Positions 41,993-51,615 of a DNA stretch of 64,000 bases are shown here, piece after piece. Positions within the stretch are counted from its first letter, which is position 1, and each line of letters begins with the position of its first letter. Under the pieces are notes generated by a model, which was not told the origin of the DNA, made no database searches, and saw nothing but the letters and a program-made list of their open reading frames with translations. This DNA is from Abditibacterium sp. (GTDB taxonomy: Bacteria; Armatimonadota; Abditibacteriia; Abditibacteriales; Abditibacteriaceae). The stretch is taken from positions 113,846 to 177,845 of the forward strand of contig JAUJNG010000008.1 of NCBI GenBank assembly GCA_030448265.1. Reading direction: 5' to 3'. The position numbers and the translations under genes are program-made.

Positions 41993-42644
41993 TTATTTCT
42001 CCACGATCTCGACGTTCAAAGCGCCCAGACCCTGCATAAACGCCATCGTTTGATCGAAATCGAATTTCTTGTCGCGCGACTCGATGGCGAGGAAAAAGCG
42101 GTCTTGCGAGGCGCGGTCGAAGCCTGGCGTGTTGTAAATCGGATGGTAAAGCGTCGGCAGACCATTAAGAACCAGCATCCCGAACACGCCGGTGAGCGCG
42201 GCGAACAAAATCGTCATTTCAAAAGTGATGACGATGAAATTGGGCCAGGTGTGATAGGGCCGCCCGCCCAGGTTGAGAATATACGACTGCGTGTTGGCGA
42301 ACCACTGCATGAAATAACCCGTCGTGGCGCAAAAGCCCGCCGCAAAACATGAGCGCGGGCATCTGTTTGTTGCGAAACCCAATCGCTTCCGACAGTCCCT
42401 CGACGGGCATCGGGGTGTAGGCGTCCATGCGGGTGTAGCCCGCAATGCGCGCCGCGCGTGCCGCCGCGATGAGTTTGTCGGTATCGTCGAACTCGACCGC
42501 GATGCCCCACACTTCGCGTTTGCCCTGGGCGCGCGTGACTTCGGCGGCGCGAAGGTCGGCGCCGCGATTGTTGCTCGACGTGAGTTCCTGCGGCTCGCGC
42601 TCCAACACCGCGACGGCTTTTTTCAAAGTTTCAATTCGTGACAT
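41993..42644 (-). CDS. actD: Alternative complex III subunit ActD, one frameshift
   Basis: About 216 residues when mended, DUF3341 family. The N-terminal cytoplasmic domain (EVWGIAVEFDDTDKLIAAAR; GYTRMDAYTPMPVEGLSEAIGF) is in one frame; two helices (FCATTGYFMQWFANTQSYILN; FIVITFEMTILFAALTGVFGML) and the C-terminus are in another. The switch falls at the CCC of 42335-42337; removing one base joins MFCGG to FCATTG. The N-terminal part alone runs 42219-42644 and the C-terminal part to 41993. Since ActD belongs to a working complex, a base-call error is likely. AGAGGTGA gives a strong ribosome-binding site. Confidence 0.88.
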
Positions 42645-42672
42645 ATCAAATCACCTCTTACAAACGCAAGTC

Positions 42673-42864
42673 AATGAACCACGGTGTTCGCTCGACTGAA
42701 GTCGGCGCTATGGGCGAACAAGTTCGCTGACTTCCGCCTTCGCGGGAACCAAACTGCGATGTTTCGGCGCAGGCCGAAAGTTAGCGCGAAGCGCCCATAG
42801 CGCCGACTTCAGTCGAGCGAACTCAAGCCGTGCGTAAATCCAATCTGCGTCTCTGTGGTTCATT
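42673..42864. repeat. Nested palindromes between actC and actD
   Basis: The left outer arm is only AATGAACCAC (from 42673); the right keeps TCTCTGTGGTTCATT (to 42864). Inside, at 42686-42822, is the second copy of the TTCGCTCGACTGAAG family. Compared with 35882-36176, the left flank lost about 50 bp, including the segment equivalent to GGATTTACGCACGG. Confidence 0.9.
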
Positions 42865-42874
42865 TTTTACACCT

Positions 42875-44365
42875 CTAAGAAGCGTGTGCTGCACTCACCG
42901 AAGCATCGCTGCCCGACAAATCGGCGTTGGGATGCCCTCCATTTAAGTGAGAGTGGGCATCGCCGTGATGGTGCGACTCGTGATGCACCAACTCGCGCAT
43001 TTCGGCCATCGCGATCACGGGAAGCATCCGGCAAAACAGCAGGAAGCAGGTGAAAAACAGGCCAAAAGTGCCGATGTATTGCAGCCAGTCCCATCCGGTG
43101 GGCGTGAAGTCGGCCCACGACGAAGGCAAAAAAGTGCGCGTGAGCGACACGATGATGATGACGAATCGCTCCAGCCACATCCCAATCGAGACCAGAACCG
43201 AAATGATGAAAAGCCATGTCAAATTGGTGCGGACTTTTCGGATGAAGAGAAACCAGGGCACCACGCCGTTACAAAAAATCAGGCCCCAATACGACCAGCC
43301 ATACGGCCCAAAGGCGCGGTTCATCGCCATGAAGCGCTCGTAGATGTTGCCCGAATAATAGGCCGTCCACGCTTCCATGCAGTAGCCGTAGAACACGAAA
43401 ATGCCCGTCGCGAGCATCACCTTCGCCATGTTTTCCAGATGGCGCATGGTGATGAAGTCTTTCAAATTGAAGATTTCGCGCATCGGAATGGCGAGAATCA
43501 AAACCATCGCGAAACCGGCGTAAACCGCGCCCGCCACGAAATAGGGCGGGAAAATCGTGGCGTGCCAGCCAGGAACCTGGGAAAACGCGAAGTCGAACGA
43601 AATGGTGGAGTGAACCGACAAAACCAGCGGCGTCGAGATGCCCGCCAGAATCAGATAGACCGCCATATAGCGGTGCCAGTGCTGATTGGAGCCGCGCCAG
43701 CCCAGCGCCGCGATGCCATAGGCCTTTTTAATCCAGGGTCGAATCGCGCGGTCACGCAAAGTTGCCAGGTCGGGGATGAGACCGACATACCAGAACAAAA
43801 TTGAAACCGTCGCATAGGTCGAAACCGCGAACACGTCCCATTCGAGCGGTGAGCGGAACTGCGGCCACATTCCCATCGAGTTGGGAAGAGGAAAGAGCCA
43901 GTAAGCGTATTGGTGGCGCCCAACGTGTGACAACACGAAGAAGCCCGCGCAAAACACGGCGAAAATCGTCATCGCTTCGGCGAAGCGGTTGATCGAGGTG
44001 CGCCAGTTCTGGTGGACGAGCAGCAAAATCGCCGAAATCAGCGTTCCGGCGTGGCCGATACCGATCCACCACACGAAGTTCACGATATCGAACCCCCAGC
44101 CGACGGTGTTGTTGATACCCCAGATGCCCACGCCCATCGCAAACAGATAAACGGCGGCCACGCCCATGCACGCCAGCAGCGCGAGGGAAAAGAGCAGAAA
44201 CAAAACCCAGCCTGGACGCAAACGGTCGCGCAGCACGACATCGGAAACCCTGTCGGTCACCGTCGTGAGCGAGTTGCCCGCTCCCAAAACGTCGAAAGTT
44301 TCGTCGGCATCCACTACCGGCGAGGGCAGACGGCGCCCTATTTCTCGTGGTGATATTGCAGCCAT
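42875..44365 (-). CDS. actC: Alternative complex III subunit ActC (NrfD-type)
   Basis: 496 residues with about ten helices, NrfD/polysulfide-reductase membrane family. Helices such as WVLFLLFSLALLACMGVAAV, MTIFAVFCAGFFVLSHVGRH and MLATGIFVFYGYCMEAWTAY are present. It is the main quinol-oxidising membrane subunit, docking to ActB. The C-terminal tail is His-rich (LVHHESHHHGDAHSHLNGGH). Downstream of actB, with a palindrome in between. Confidence 0.94.
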   Translation of the reverse strand: MAAISPREIGRRLPSPVVDADETFDVLGAGNSLTTVTDRVSDVVLRDRLRPGWVLFLLFSLALLACMGVAAVYLFAMGVGIWGINNTVGWGFDIVNFVWWIGIGHAGTLISAILLLVHQNWRTSINRFAEAMTIFAVFCAGFFVLSHVGRHQYAYWLFPLPNSMGMWPQFRSPLEWDVFAVSTYATVSILFWYVGLIPDLATLRDRAIRPWIKKAYGIAALGWRGSNQHWHRYMAVYLILAGISTPLVLSVHSTISFDFAFSQVPGWHATIFPPYFVAGAVYAGFAMVLILAIPMREIFNLKDFITMRHLENMAKVMLATGIFVFYGYCMEAWTAYYSGNIYERFMAMNRAFGPYGWSYWGLIFCNGVVPWFLFIRKVRTNLTWLFIISVLVSIGMWLERFVIIIVSLTRTFLPSSWADFTPTGWDWLQYIGTFGLFFTCFLLFCRMLPVIAMAEMRELVHHESHHHGDAHSHLNGGHPNADLSGSDASVSAAHAS

Positions 44366-44425
44366 AATTCTTCAAATTGCGCTCTGCGGCGCGATATTTT
44401 TCGTTTTCAACCCATTTTCCGCGTT

Positions 44426-44500
44426 CGTAGGGACACTGCTTGCTGTGTCCTTGGAAAGCGTAATAATCCATCCAAGGACACAGCAAGCAGTGTCCCTACG
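44426..44500. repeat. Perfect 30-bp inverted repeat between actB and actC
   Basis: CGTAGGGACACTGCTTGCTG (arm 44426-44455) has an exact complement at 44471-44500, with a 15-bp loop. The arms hold GACACTGCTTGCTGTGTC, itself a small palindrome. Confidence 0.93.
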
Positions 44501-44515
44501 AGATCCAGAAAGGTT

Positions 44516-47500
44516 TCAGTGTCCGCCTGGTTTGTCTCCCACTTCCTGTGACTCGCCTTCCTCGCCGTGCCCTGCGCTGTTGTGTTCGCCGCCCAGAAAC
44601 GCCGGTTTGTCGAGAGCCGCCAGCGCCGGATTGGGATTCTTGAAGCGCGCCAGATAGCTGGTGCGCGGCAAGGTGTTGAGTTCGGTCAAAATCCCAAAGG
44701 TGAGCGGCCCGCGTTTGAGGCGCGTCACCTGCGAATTGGGATCGTTGATGTCGCCGAACACAATCGCGTTGGTCGGGCACGACTGCGCGCACGCGACCTG
44801 AATTTCGCCATCGGCGACCAAACGATCTTCTTTATCGGCCTGCTGCGTCGCGTAGCGCACGCGCTGGATGCAGTAGGTGCATTTTTCCATTACGCCGCGA
44901 CTTCGCACCGTCACGTCGGGGTTCTGCATGAGCTGAATCACCGGCGTCTGCTGGTCGGCATACTGGAGAAAATTGAAGCGCCGCACTTTGTAGGGGCAGT
45001 TATTTTCGCAGTATTTGGTGCCCACGCAGCGATTGTAAATCTGCTCGCTGATACCGTCGGGCGAGTGCATGGTCGCGTTGAAGGGACACACCGGTTCGCA
45101 GGGCGCTTTTTCGCAGTGCTGACACATCATCGGCTCGAAATAGACTTCGGGGTTCTCGTAGGAGCCGCGATAATAGGTGTCGATGCGAATCCAGTGCATT
45201 TCGCGGTTCATCAAAACCTGGTCTTTGCCCACCACCGCCGAATTGTTTTCGCTCTGGCAGCTAATCACGCAAGCATTGCAGCCGATGCACGATTGCAAAT
45301 CGACCGTCATGCCCCACTGCTGCGTCAAGTTGGCGCGGCCCTTGAGCTTGGCTTCGATGGCTTCTTCCCGATTCACTTCGTCGCTTTTGTAGAGTTGCAG
45401 CGCCAGCGGATCGGCATTGCGCGGGTAAAACGAGTCGAACCCTTCGGCCTCGCGGTTTTGAGGAATGAGCCGTTTGTGTCCGCCGCCATGCTCACCTTCG
45501 CCGTGTGGCGCCGCGCCATGAGGCGCCGCGCCGCCGTGAGGCTTGGCGCCGTTGTGACGTTTGCCGTCGGCGTGATCCTGGGGAACGGTGTTGCCCATGA
45601 GCGGGCCGGTCGAGTTTTCGTGGCCCTCCGCCATCACGTTGCCAAACGCCTCGCGGAACTGGGGCGGGTTTTCGGGATAAGCGAGCGGCACGCCTTTTTT
45701 ATCGAGCGGGCCGGTGGGCAGCTTGCCCTGAAGATAATTGGCGAAAGTGCCGACGCGCACGATGTCGCGGCCATGGGTGCCGTCGATGTCGAGATCGGCG
45801 GTTTCGGGCGTCAAGATGTTGTTGATGACCTTGGTTTTCGACTCGTTGGAAAGCAGGAACGCATCGCCGATAGCCGTCTTCGAGCCGTTGGGCGCGATGA
45901 GGTTGTGCTTGGTGGTGGTGGCGATTTTGTAAACGTTGCCGGTGAGTTCCAGAGTGGCGCCCGACGCGAAATAAGGCGCGTCGGAAGTGCGAATGATGTT
46001 GGCGTTGAAGCCCGCGCCCGTCCCGATTTTGCCGACCCGATTGCGTCCGTAGCCCATGTGAATGGTGATCGAGTCGTCCGGCTGGCCTGGCAGCAGAAAC
46101 ACCGCGCCTTTCACCGAACGGCCACCCAGCGTCAAAATGGCTTCTCTGTCGGTGTTCCAGCCGTTCTTGAGCGCCGTGTCGGGCGAAACGAAAAAGGCGT
46201 TGTCCCAGGTGATTTTCGAAACCGGCTTGGGACACTCCTGCAGCCAGGCGTTGTTGGCATAGCGCCCGTCCCAAATCGTCGGATCGGGCCGAATCGAGAC
46301 TTCCAGACCCTGGGCAACCGGAGCCGGAGATGGCAGCCCCGCCGCGAAACCGGCCCTGAGCGTGGCGCCCAGCGCGGGAGCCGCCGTGCCAGGAATAAAG
46401 CCTTCGTGGAGCGTTCTCTGCCAGAAGCGGTCGAACGCCATGTTCTCGACGCCGCCGCGCCGCGTCAGCCAGTAGCCGCGCACCGCGTCGTAGGCCGACA
46501 GGTTGGGATTGCCCGCGAAAACCGCGAGCATTTCGACCGGCGATTTCGCGCCCTCGTAAAGCGGCTTGATGAGCGGCTGCACGATGGAAACCGTGCCATT
46601 GATGGCGCGTGCATCGCTCCAGGTTTCGAGATAGTGCGTTTCGGGGACGTGCCAGTTGCACAGAACCGAGGTTTCGTCCTCGTTGTGGCCGAAATGAATC
46701 CGCGTTGGCACCCGCTTCATCGCCTCGGCGAATTGGATGTCGGCGGGCGCCGAGTAAGCCGGATTGGCACCCATAATCAGCAGAGTTTGCACCCGACCGG
46801 CGTTCATATCGGAAACCAGTTCGCGCAGCGCCGCGCTGTGCTGGCGGGGGTTGCCCTCGACCGGTTCGTGATAGGAAACCGTGCCCGTCGCGCCCGCGCC
46901 GCCCAGGGTCGCCGTCATGGCGTGCGCCAGAGCGTTGACCGCCGGAGTCTGGTTGAAGCCCGCGCACACCAGAGCGCGCCCGCGATGCGCGGTCAAATCG
47001 GCGGCAATCGCCGCGATCCATTTCTCGCTATTGGCCGGCAGTTCGCCGCCCGCCGCGACGCCTTGCACGCCCACCGCGCTCGCCAGAGCGCGCGCGAAAC
47101 TTTCGATTTGCGCGGCCTTCATTCCCAGACGATGATCGGCCATCGCGCCGGTATTGGTCGGCGTCGATTCGATGGTATAAAGCCGGTTCATCCGCTTCTG
47201 GCCTTCGGTCAGCTTGCGGCCCGAAATGAACTGCGCCGCATACTCGACGCGGTTCGGCTCTTCGAGCAGAAAATCGCAGTCGAGCGAAACAATCACATCG
47301 GCGCGCTCGAAATGATACACCGGATGCAGATCGCGCCCCATCGCCAGCAGAACGCCCGCGCGCACGTTGTCGCGGTTGATTGGCTCGTAGGAATACCATT
47401 TCGAAAGCGGCAGTTGGCGCTGGATTTCGGCGAGCTGCGCCAGTTGCGTCGGCGAAGTGATGGTTTCGGTGAGAATCGACAAGCCCGCGCCCTGCGTAGC

Positions 47501-48097
47501 GCGCGCCTGCGCGACCGCCGATGTCGCGGCGCCCACAAAAGTCTGCCAGTCGCTCGAAGCGCCGCTTTGACGCACGAATTGGGAGCGGTCGGGGTCGTAG
47601 AGGTCTAAAATCGAGGCCTGCGCCCACACATCGGTGCGGCCCCAGGGGTTGGAGGGATGATTGGGATTGCCCTCGATTTTGGTGGGGCGCCCTTCGTGAC
47701 TTTCCGCCGTCACGGCCAGCGCGTAGCCCATGAAAGGCCGCGCCGTCGCGTAGAAAAGCGGAATGCCAGGCACCAGATTTTCGGGCGCGGTGACATAAGG
47801 CACAATCTTTTCCTGCGGCTGAAACGCGCAGCCCGAAAGACCGGCGAGCGCGAGCGACGCGCCCATCAAGCGCAGAAAATCGCGGCGCGGAAGTGGCGCC
47901 CAGTCTTTGGGCGCCTGGCCAGGGAACTCGCGGCGCAGCATTTCGCCAAAGCCTGGCTGCTCGGACAATTCTTCGAGACTGCGCCAGTAGCCCTTGCCGT
48001 TGGTGGCGGCGAGTTTGGCGCGCGCCGCTTCCAAATCGAGCGGGGTTTCTTCGAGTTTGCGGCCGGTTTTGTCGGTGATCTGAATCAATGAAGACAT
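44516..48097 (-). CDS. actB: Alternative complex III subunit ActB (fused molybdopterin-like and iron-sulfur)
   Basis: 1193 residues. Twin-arginine signal RRDFLRLMGASLALAGLSGC (71-90). The first ~850 residues resemble a molybdopterin oxidoreductase, though in this family the cofactor is not bound. The last ~300 form a four-cluster ferredoxin domain: CIGCNACVISCQ, CQHCEKAPCEPVCP, CVGTKYCENNCP and CTYCIQRV. It carries electrons inside the periplasmic arm of the complex. A His-rich linker (AKPHGGAAPHGAAPHGEGEH) joins the two halves, and the C-terminus is HNSAGHGEEGE-rich. Confidence 0.96.
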   Translation of the reverse strand: MSSLIQITDKTGRKLEETPLDLEAARAKLAATNGKGYWRSLEELSEQPGFGEMLRREFPGQAPKDWAPLPRRDFLRLMGASLALAGLSGCAFQPQEKIVPYVTAPENLVPGIPLFYATARPFMGYALAVTAESHEGRPTKIEGNPNHPSNPWGRTDVWAQASILDLYDPDRSQFVRQSGASSDWQTFVGAATSAVAQARATQGAGLSILTETITSPTQLAQLAEIQRQLPLSKWYSYEPINRDNVRAGVLLAMGRDLHPVYHFERADVIVSLDCDFLLEEPNRVEYAAQFISGRKLTEGQKRMNRLYTIESTPTNTGAMADHRLGMKAAQIESFARALASAVGVQGVAAGGELPANSEKWIAAIAADLTAHRGRALVCAGFNQTPAVNALAHAMTATLGGAGATGTVSYHEPVEGNPRQHSAALRELVSDMNAGRVQTLLIMGANPAYSAPADIQFAEAMKRVPTRIHFGHNEDETSVLCNWHVPETHYLETWSDARAINGTVSIVQPLIKPLYEGAKSPVEMLAVFAGNPNLSAYDAVRGYWLTRRGGVENMAFDRFWQRTLHEGFIPGTAAPALGATLRAGFAAGLPSPAPVAQGLEVSIRPDPTIWDGRYANNAWLQECPKPVSKITWDNAFFVSPDTALKNGWNTDREAILTLGGRSVKGAVFLLPGQPDDSITIHMGYGRNRVGKIGTGAGFNANIIRTSDAPYFASGATLELTGNVYKIATTTKHNLIAPNGSKTAIGDAFLLSNESKTKVINNILTPETADLDIDGTHGRDIVRVGTFANYLQGKLPTGPLDKKGVPLAYPENPPQFREAFGNVMAEGHENSTGPLMGNTVPQDHADGKRHNGAKPHGGAAPHGAAPHGEGEHGGGHKRLIPQNREAEGFDSFYPRNADPLALQLYKSDEVNREEAIEAKLKGRANLTQQWGMTVDLQSCIGCNACVISCQSENNSAVVGKDQVLMNREMHWIRIDTYYRGSYENPEVYFEPMMCQHCEKAPCEPVCPFNATMHSPDGISEQIYNRCVGTKYCENNCPYKVRRFNFLQYADQQTPVIQLMQNPDVTVRSRGVMEKCTYCIQRVRYATQQADKEDRLVADGEIQVACAQSCPTNAIVFGDINDPNSQVTRLKRGPLTFGILTELNTLPRTSYLARFKNPNPALAALDKPAFLGGEHNSAGHGEEGESQEVGDKPGGH

Positions 48098-48113
48098 GGT
48101 TTCGACGCCGTTC

Positions 48114-48803
48114 TTAATGGTGGCAGGTGTAGCAGTCGGTCAGTTGGCGTTCGTGGCCGATTTTGTATTGTTTGACGAGTTTGCTACCCAGTTCTTCCTG
48201 GGTGTAGGGCTTTTTGGTGTCGGGATTGATGCCCGCGTCGGACGCTTTCCAGCCCATCGTCCACACCGCTTCCTTGGGTCGCAGGAATTTTTCGGGGTGG
48301 CGATGGCAGTCCAGGCACCACTGCATCGAAAAAGTGTGCACTTTCTGGGCGAGCGGAGCCTGATCGATGCGCCCATGACACGATTCGCAGCCCACGCCGT
48401 TGTTGATGTGCAGCGAGTGGTTGAAATAAACGAAATCGGGCAGATCGTGAACGCGATTCCAGTTGAGGGGCTGGCCCGACGTGTAGCTCGCGCGCACCGG
48501 CGCCAGTTCGGGCGAATCCGACCAGATCTGCGAATGGCACGACATACAGGTGTGCGTATCGGGAATGCCCGCCGAAGTCGATTTTTCAACCGCGACGTGA
48601 CAGTAGCGGCAGTCGATGCCGTCGTCCATGGTGTGGTGCTTGTGCGAAAACTGGACGGGCTGTTCGATGGGATGGTAGACCCGATAGCCGTAGGTCATGT
48701 TGATGGCATAACCGGCCCCGATCAGGCCAGGAATGCCCAGTGCGCCGCCCGCGATAACCATTTTGGCTACCGTGTTGCTCGACGGATGAAACAGTTGCGC
48801 CAT
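48114..48803 (-). CDS. actA: Alternative complex III subunit ActA (pentaheme cytochrome c)
   Basis: 229 residues. One membrane helix (VAKMVIAGGALGIPGLIGAG). Five CxxCH heme sites in order: CRYCH, CMSCH, CESCH, CLDCH and CYTCH at the C-terminus. HKHHTMDDGIDCRYCH is a hallmark of the family. It collects electrons from ActB and passes them to cytochrome c or ActE. First of the act genes, 28 nt after the heme-synthase fusion. Confidence 0.95.
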   Translation of the reverse strand: MAQLFHPSSNTVAKMVIAGGALGIPGLIGAGYAINMTYGYRVYHPIEQPVQFSHKHHTMDDGIDCRYCHVAVEKSTSAGIPDTHTCMSCHSQIWSDSPELAPVRASYTSGQPLNWNRVHDLPDFVYFNHSLHINNGVGCESCHGRIDQAPLAQKVHTFSMQWCLDCHRHPEKFLRPKEAVWTMGWKASDAGINPDTKKPYTQEELGSKLVKQYKIGHERQLTDCYTCHH

Positions 48804-48831
48804 AGAAAAAAGACCTCTTTCGGTCGAAAAC

Positions 48832-50688
48832 TCAAGCTAAAACCGATTTATCGACGGCCATTGCGAGAAACAACAGCGCCAGATAAATCATCGAATAGTG
48901 AAACAGCGACGAAGCGCGAGGCCGATCAATCTGCTGATAGAGCCTCGCGCAGCCGCGCAGCAAAACCAAATTGAGAACAACAGCGGCCAGGGCGTAAACC
49001 CAGCCGACTCCCATGAGCACCGGCACGAACGAAAAGGCGACCGTAAAAACAGCGTAAACCGCGATTTGAATCACGGTGTGCCGTTCGCCCTTGACCACGG
49101 GCAGCATCGGCACGCCAGCTCTGGCGTAGTCATCTTTGATCAGAATCGCCAAAGCCCAGAAATGCACCGGAGTCCACACGAAAATCAGCGCGAACAGCAT
49201 CCACGCTAAGGGCGTGAGTTCTCCGGCCACCGCCGCATAACCCACAAGCGGCGGAAAAGCGCCCGCCGCGCCGCCAATCACGATGTTGCTCCAGGTGCGG
49301 CGTTTGAGCAGCAACGTATAAACGATGACATAGACGACCAACCCCGCCAAGGCCAAAGTCGCCGCTAAAAGGTTGGAACTGAACCACAAAAGCGCGAAAG
49401 AGAAGCCTTCCAGACCAAACGCGAACCACAGCGCCGCGCGGGGATGAATTTTTTCCGTTACGGTCGGGCGCGACGCGGTGCGCTCCATGCGAACATCGAG
49501 ATCGCGCTCGCACACCATGTTGATGGCGTTCGAGGCCCCCGCCGCCGCGTAAAGTCCTGTTCCAGTCGCCAAAAGAAGCCACAAACCGTGCAGCCATGAA
49601 TCGCCAGGCCAGCCTTTGGCGGCGATAAACATCGCGGCCAGAGTGGTGAAAAGCAGCAGCGAAATCACGCGCGGCTTGGTGAGGTCAACGTAATCTTTGA
49701 CCGTCGCGCGCGCGCCGTTCAAAACGGCGGCGGGAATGTGTTCGACTTCGACTTGGGGCACGCCGACCGCGAGGCCCGACGCGCACAGCAGCACCAGACA
49801 GATCCACAACACATCGGCGGCGGCGGTGTGCAAAACCTGCATCCACAGCGGCGCCAAAAGCCCGATATTGAGCAGCCCCAGCACCATTTGCAGCGAGAGC
49901 ATGAACCAGATGCCGTAAGCGAAGCGCCGCGTTTGCGCCGAAGGCCGCAGGTGCTGAAACAGTCCGGCGGCGAGCGATAAAAACATCGCCACCACGACGG
50001 CGGTGTAAGGATGCAGCGGCCGCGCGCGCATCACCAGGTTGGCGGTCGGCAAAAGCGCCTGCTCCATGACCTGCAAATGGTTTTCGGGTGGATAAAGCGT
50101 GTCTCCGAGCGCCGAAATCGCGCCCGTGATGGTCAGGCCGAGCATCGACACAATTCCCGCCATCGCCAGAAACGCGAACGGCCCCTGACCGCGCAGTTGC
50201 AGCTTCAGTTGCCCGCTCGCCCACCACGCCGCAAGCGCAAACGAAGCCGCCAGAAGCAACGTGTTGACCTGATGCCCCGCGAACCACCAGACCCGCTCCG
50301 GCGCCTGCGAATAAGCGACAAAGCCCTTCTTAACGAGCACCATGCCGATCCACGACTCCAACAGCGTGAAAAACAGCGCGCCGCCGAGCGCGAATTTGAC
50401 CGGATGTTTTTTCGGGAAAGTTCGCCACGCCCAGACGATTTGCGCCAGCAGCAAAAAACCGAGCAGCATCGTCGAAGCGCGGTGCGCGTATTCGATCCAG
50501 GTTTTGGTGTGCGCGCCTTTGGAAACGGTGAAAGCTCCGCCGCAGTCGGGCCAACTGATGCCGCAGCCATCGCCCGAACCCGACGCGCGCAGGTAAACGC
50601 CCCACAAAATCACGAGGATGACGTAAACGAGCAAGCCCCACGAAAAGCGCGCGAAGCGCAAATGAGAGGCAGTGGGAGATTCGGACAT
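48832..50688 (-). CDS. Fused heme A synthase - heme O synthase (CtaA-CtaB)
   Basis: 618 residues. The N-terminal half is COX15/CtaA: about eight helices, GDGCGISWPDCGG, and heme His in EYAHRAST, GHQVN and LHTAAADV. The second half (from about residue 335) is CtaB/COX10, a UbiA-type prenyltransferase: DYVDLTKPRVISLLLFTTL, then NMVCERDLDVRMERT with the DxxxD motif, and WTPVHFWALAI. Together they turn heme B into heme A for the oxidase encoded downstream. The ATG at 50688 gives the canonical N-terminus; an ATG at 50751 is also in frame. Such fusions are known in a few phyla. Confidence 0.93.
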   Translation of the reverse strand: MSESPTASHLRFARFSWGLLVYVILVILWGVYLRASGSGDGCGISWPDCGGAFTVSKGAHTKTWIEYAHRASTMLLGFLLLAQIVWAWRTFPKKHPVKFALGGALFFTLLESWIGMVLVKKGFVAYSQAPERVWWFAGHQVNTLLLAASFALAAWWASGQLKLQLRGQGPFAFLAMAGIVSMLGLTITGAISALGDTLYPPENHLQVMEQALLPTANLVMRARPLHPYTAVVVAMFLSLAAGLFQHLRPSAQTRRFAYGIWFMLSLQMVLGLLNIGLLAPLWMQVLHTAAADVLWICLVLLCASGLAVGVPQVEVEHIPAAVLNGARATVKDYVDLTKPRVISLLLFTTLAAMFIAAKGWPGDSWLHGLWLLLATGTGLYAAAGASNAINMVCERDLDVRMERTASRPTVTEKIHPRAALWFAFGLEGFSFALLWFSSNLLAATLALAGLVVYVIVYTLLLKRRTWSNIVIGGAAGAFPPLVGYAAVAGELTPLAWMLFALIFVWTPVHFWALAILIKDDYARAGVPMLPVVKGERHTVIQIAVYAVFTVAFSFVPVLMGVGWVYALAAVVLNLVLLRGCARLYQQIDRPRASSLFHYSMIYLALLFLAMAVDKSVLA

Positions 50689-50863
50689 GGAACGGCTGGC
50701 GGGCAAAGAACGGGGGGAATTGGGGTGTCTGCCAAAGGTATAACGCAGCATCGGCACTCGCGTCTGTATCGAATCGCTAATCTGACGAATAAGGGTCGGA
50801 ATTGATTTATAGCTCTGCTGCTTGACGAAAGGGAACGGGCGGGCTAAGATGCAATTGCTTTTG

Positions 50864-50937
50864 CGGGATATGGCGCAGCTTGGTAGCGCGCTTGACTGGG
50901 GGTCAAGAGGTCGTCGGTTCAAATCCGGCTATCCCGA
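50864..50937 (+). tRNA. tRNA-Pro (anticodon GGG)
   Basis: Acceptor stem CGGGATA pairs with TATCCCG. The D-arm is GCGCAGCTTGGTAGCGC; the anticodon stem CTTGA/TCAAG closes a 7-nt loop CTGGGGG, giving anticodon GGG. The T-arm is GTCGGTTCAAATCCGGC (one mismatch). No CCA is encoded. The ATG of the next gene begins on the last base. Confidence 0.96.
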
Positions 50938-51239
50938 TGGAAACGCTTAATTTAGGGCAAAGTTTGGCTTTAGAAAGCCATTCTTTACCACACTGCAATG
51001 CCTTTCAGAATCAAATTCTGGAGGGCATTTTGCTTAAAAGACAGCTTGAATATGAGAGAAATTCAGAGGGGCGGATAACATCTTGTATTCGCCTTTCTGA
51101 CCTTGAGAAAATTTCTCAAGACTGGATTTTCGAGGGCGAGTTTCGCTCCCATTCACCAAAGACGCTTGAAGCGCGTCATATCTTCTCAAAGAACCTCTTA
51201 TGGTTCCTGAGAGTCAGTTTGAAAAGTCCCTTGCGGTGA
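50937..51239 (+). CDS. Small AT-rich gene abutting tRNA-Pro, unknown
   Basis: 100 residues (METLNLGQSLALESHSLP..., ending FLRVSLKSPLR). The ATG shares the discriminator base of tRNA-Pro, and the last codons lie inside a palindrome arm. No family recognised; no Shine-Dalgarno other than tRNA sequence. It is less GC-rich than the neighbouring operon. The segment SPKTLEARHIFSKNLLWFLR has an integrase-like feel but is too short to call. Could be a remnant of something inserted at the tRNA. Confidence 0.3.
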   Translation: METLNLGQSLALESHSLPHCNAFQNQILEGILLKRQLEYERNSEGRITSCIRLSDLEKISQDWIFEGEFRSHSPKTLEARHIFSKNLLWFLRVSLKSPLR

Positions 51240-51355
51240 GAAACACCCGATTGGAAGAGGGCGCAAGCCCCGCTTTCGAGAGTGCAACAAGCGGGACTTG
51301 CGCCCTCTTCCAATCGTGGTTTGTCCATCGCAATAAGACTTTTCAAACTGACTCT
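51210..51355. repeat. Nested palindromes: AGTCAGTTTGAAAAGTC arms around GGAAGAGGGCGCAAG copy 2
   Basis: The outer 19-bp arms AGAGTCAGTTTGAAAAGTC (51210-51228) and exact complement (51337-51355) enclose a second palindrome (about 51249-51316) whose arms match the element at 25771-25829. The remaining DNA to 51615 shows no gene or structure I can identify. Confidence 0.9.
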
Positions 51356-51615
51356 GAGAACGCACTTGATTAAAATCCGGTTTTTCTCGCTGTTTTTGAG
51401 GGCCGTTGAGGCGTTGTCCTGATGGAGAGCAGCCCCTCTTCCGAGGGAAGAACAGTGGGAGTTTTTGGCGATTTAATGAAAAGGCCCAAAACGTCCGCAT
51501 ACGTCCGCATAACTGTTCCAAAGAACACGCTGTTTCGGGTGAGAAACCCTCTATCTCTGCCGATTTGCCTTGACCAGACCGCACTGCGCGCCAGATCAAG
51601 GCACACCGCAGGGCA

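Noticed and set aside
42335..42337. Programmed frameshifting in actD, PBP2 and others
   Set aside because: No slippery heptamer with downstream structure was seen, the shift direction varies, and eight separate genes are affected; base-call error is simpler.
44567..47608. A 1013-codon open frame on the + strand opposite actB
   Set aside because: It is the GC-driven mirror of the actB reading frame, has no domain, no start signal and Arg/Ala-biased composition; actB is certain.
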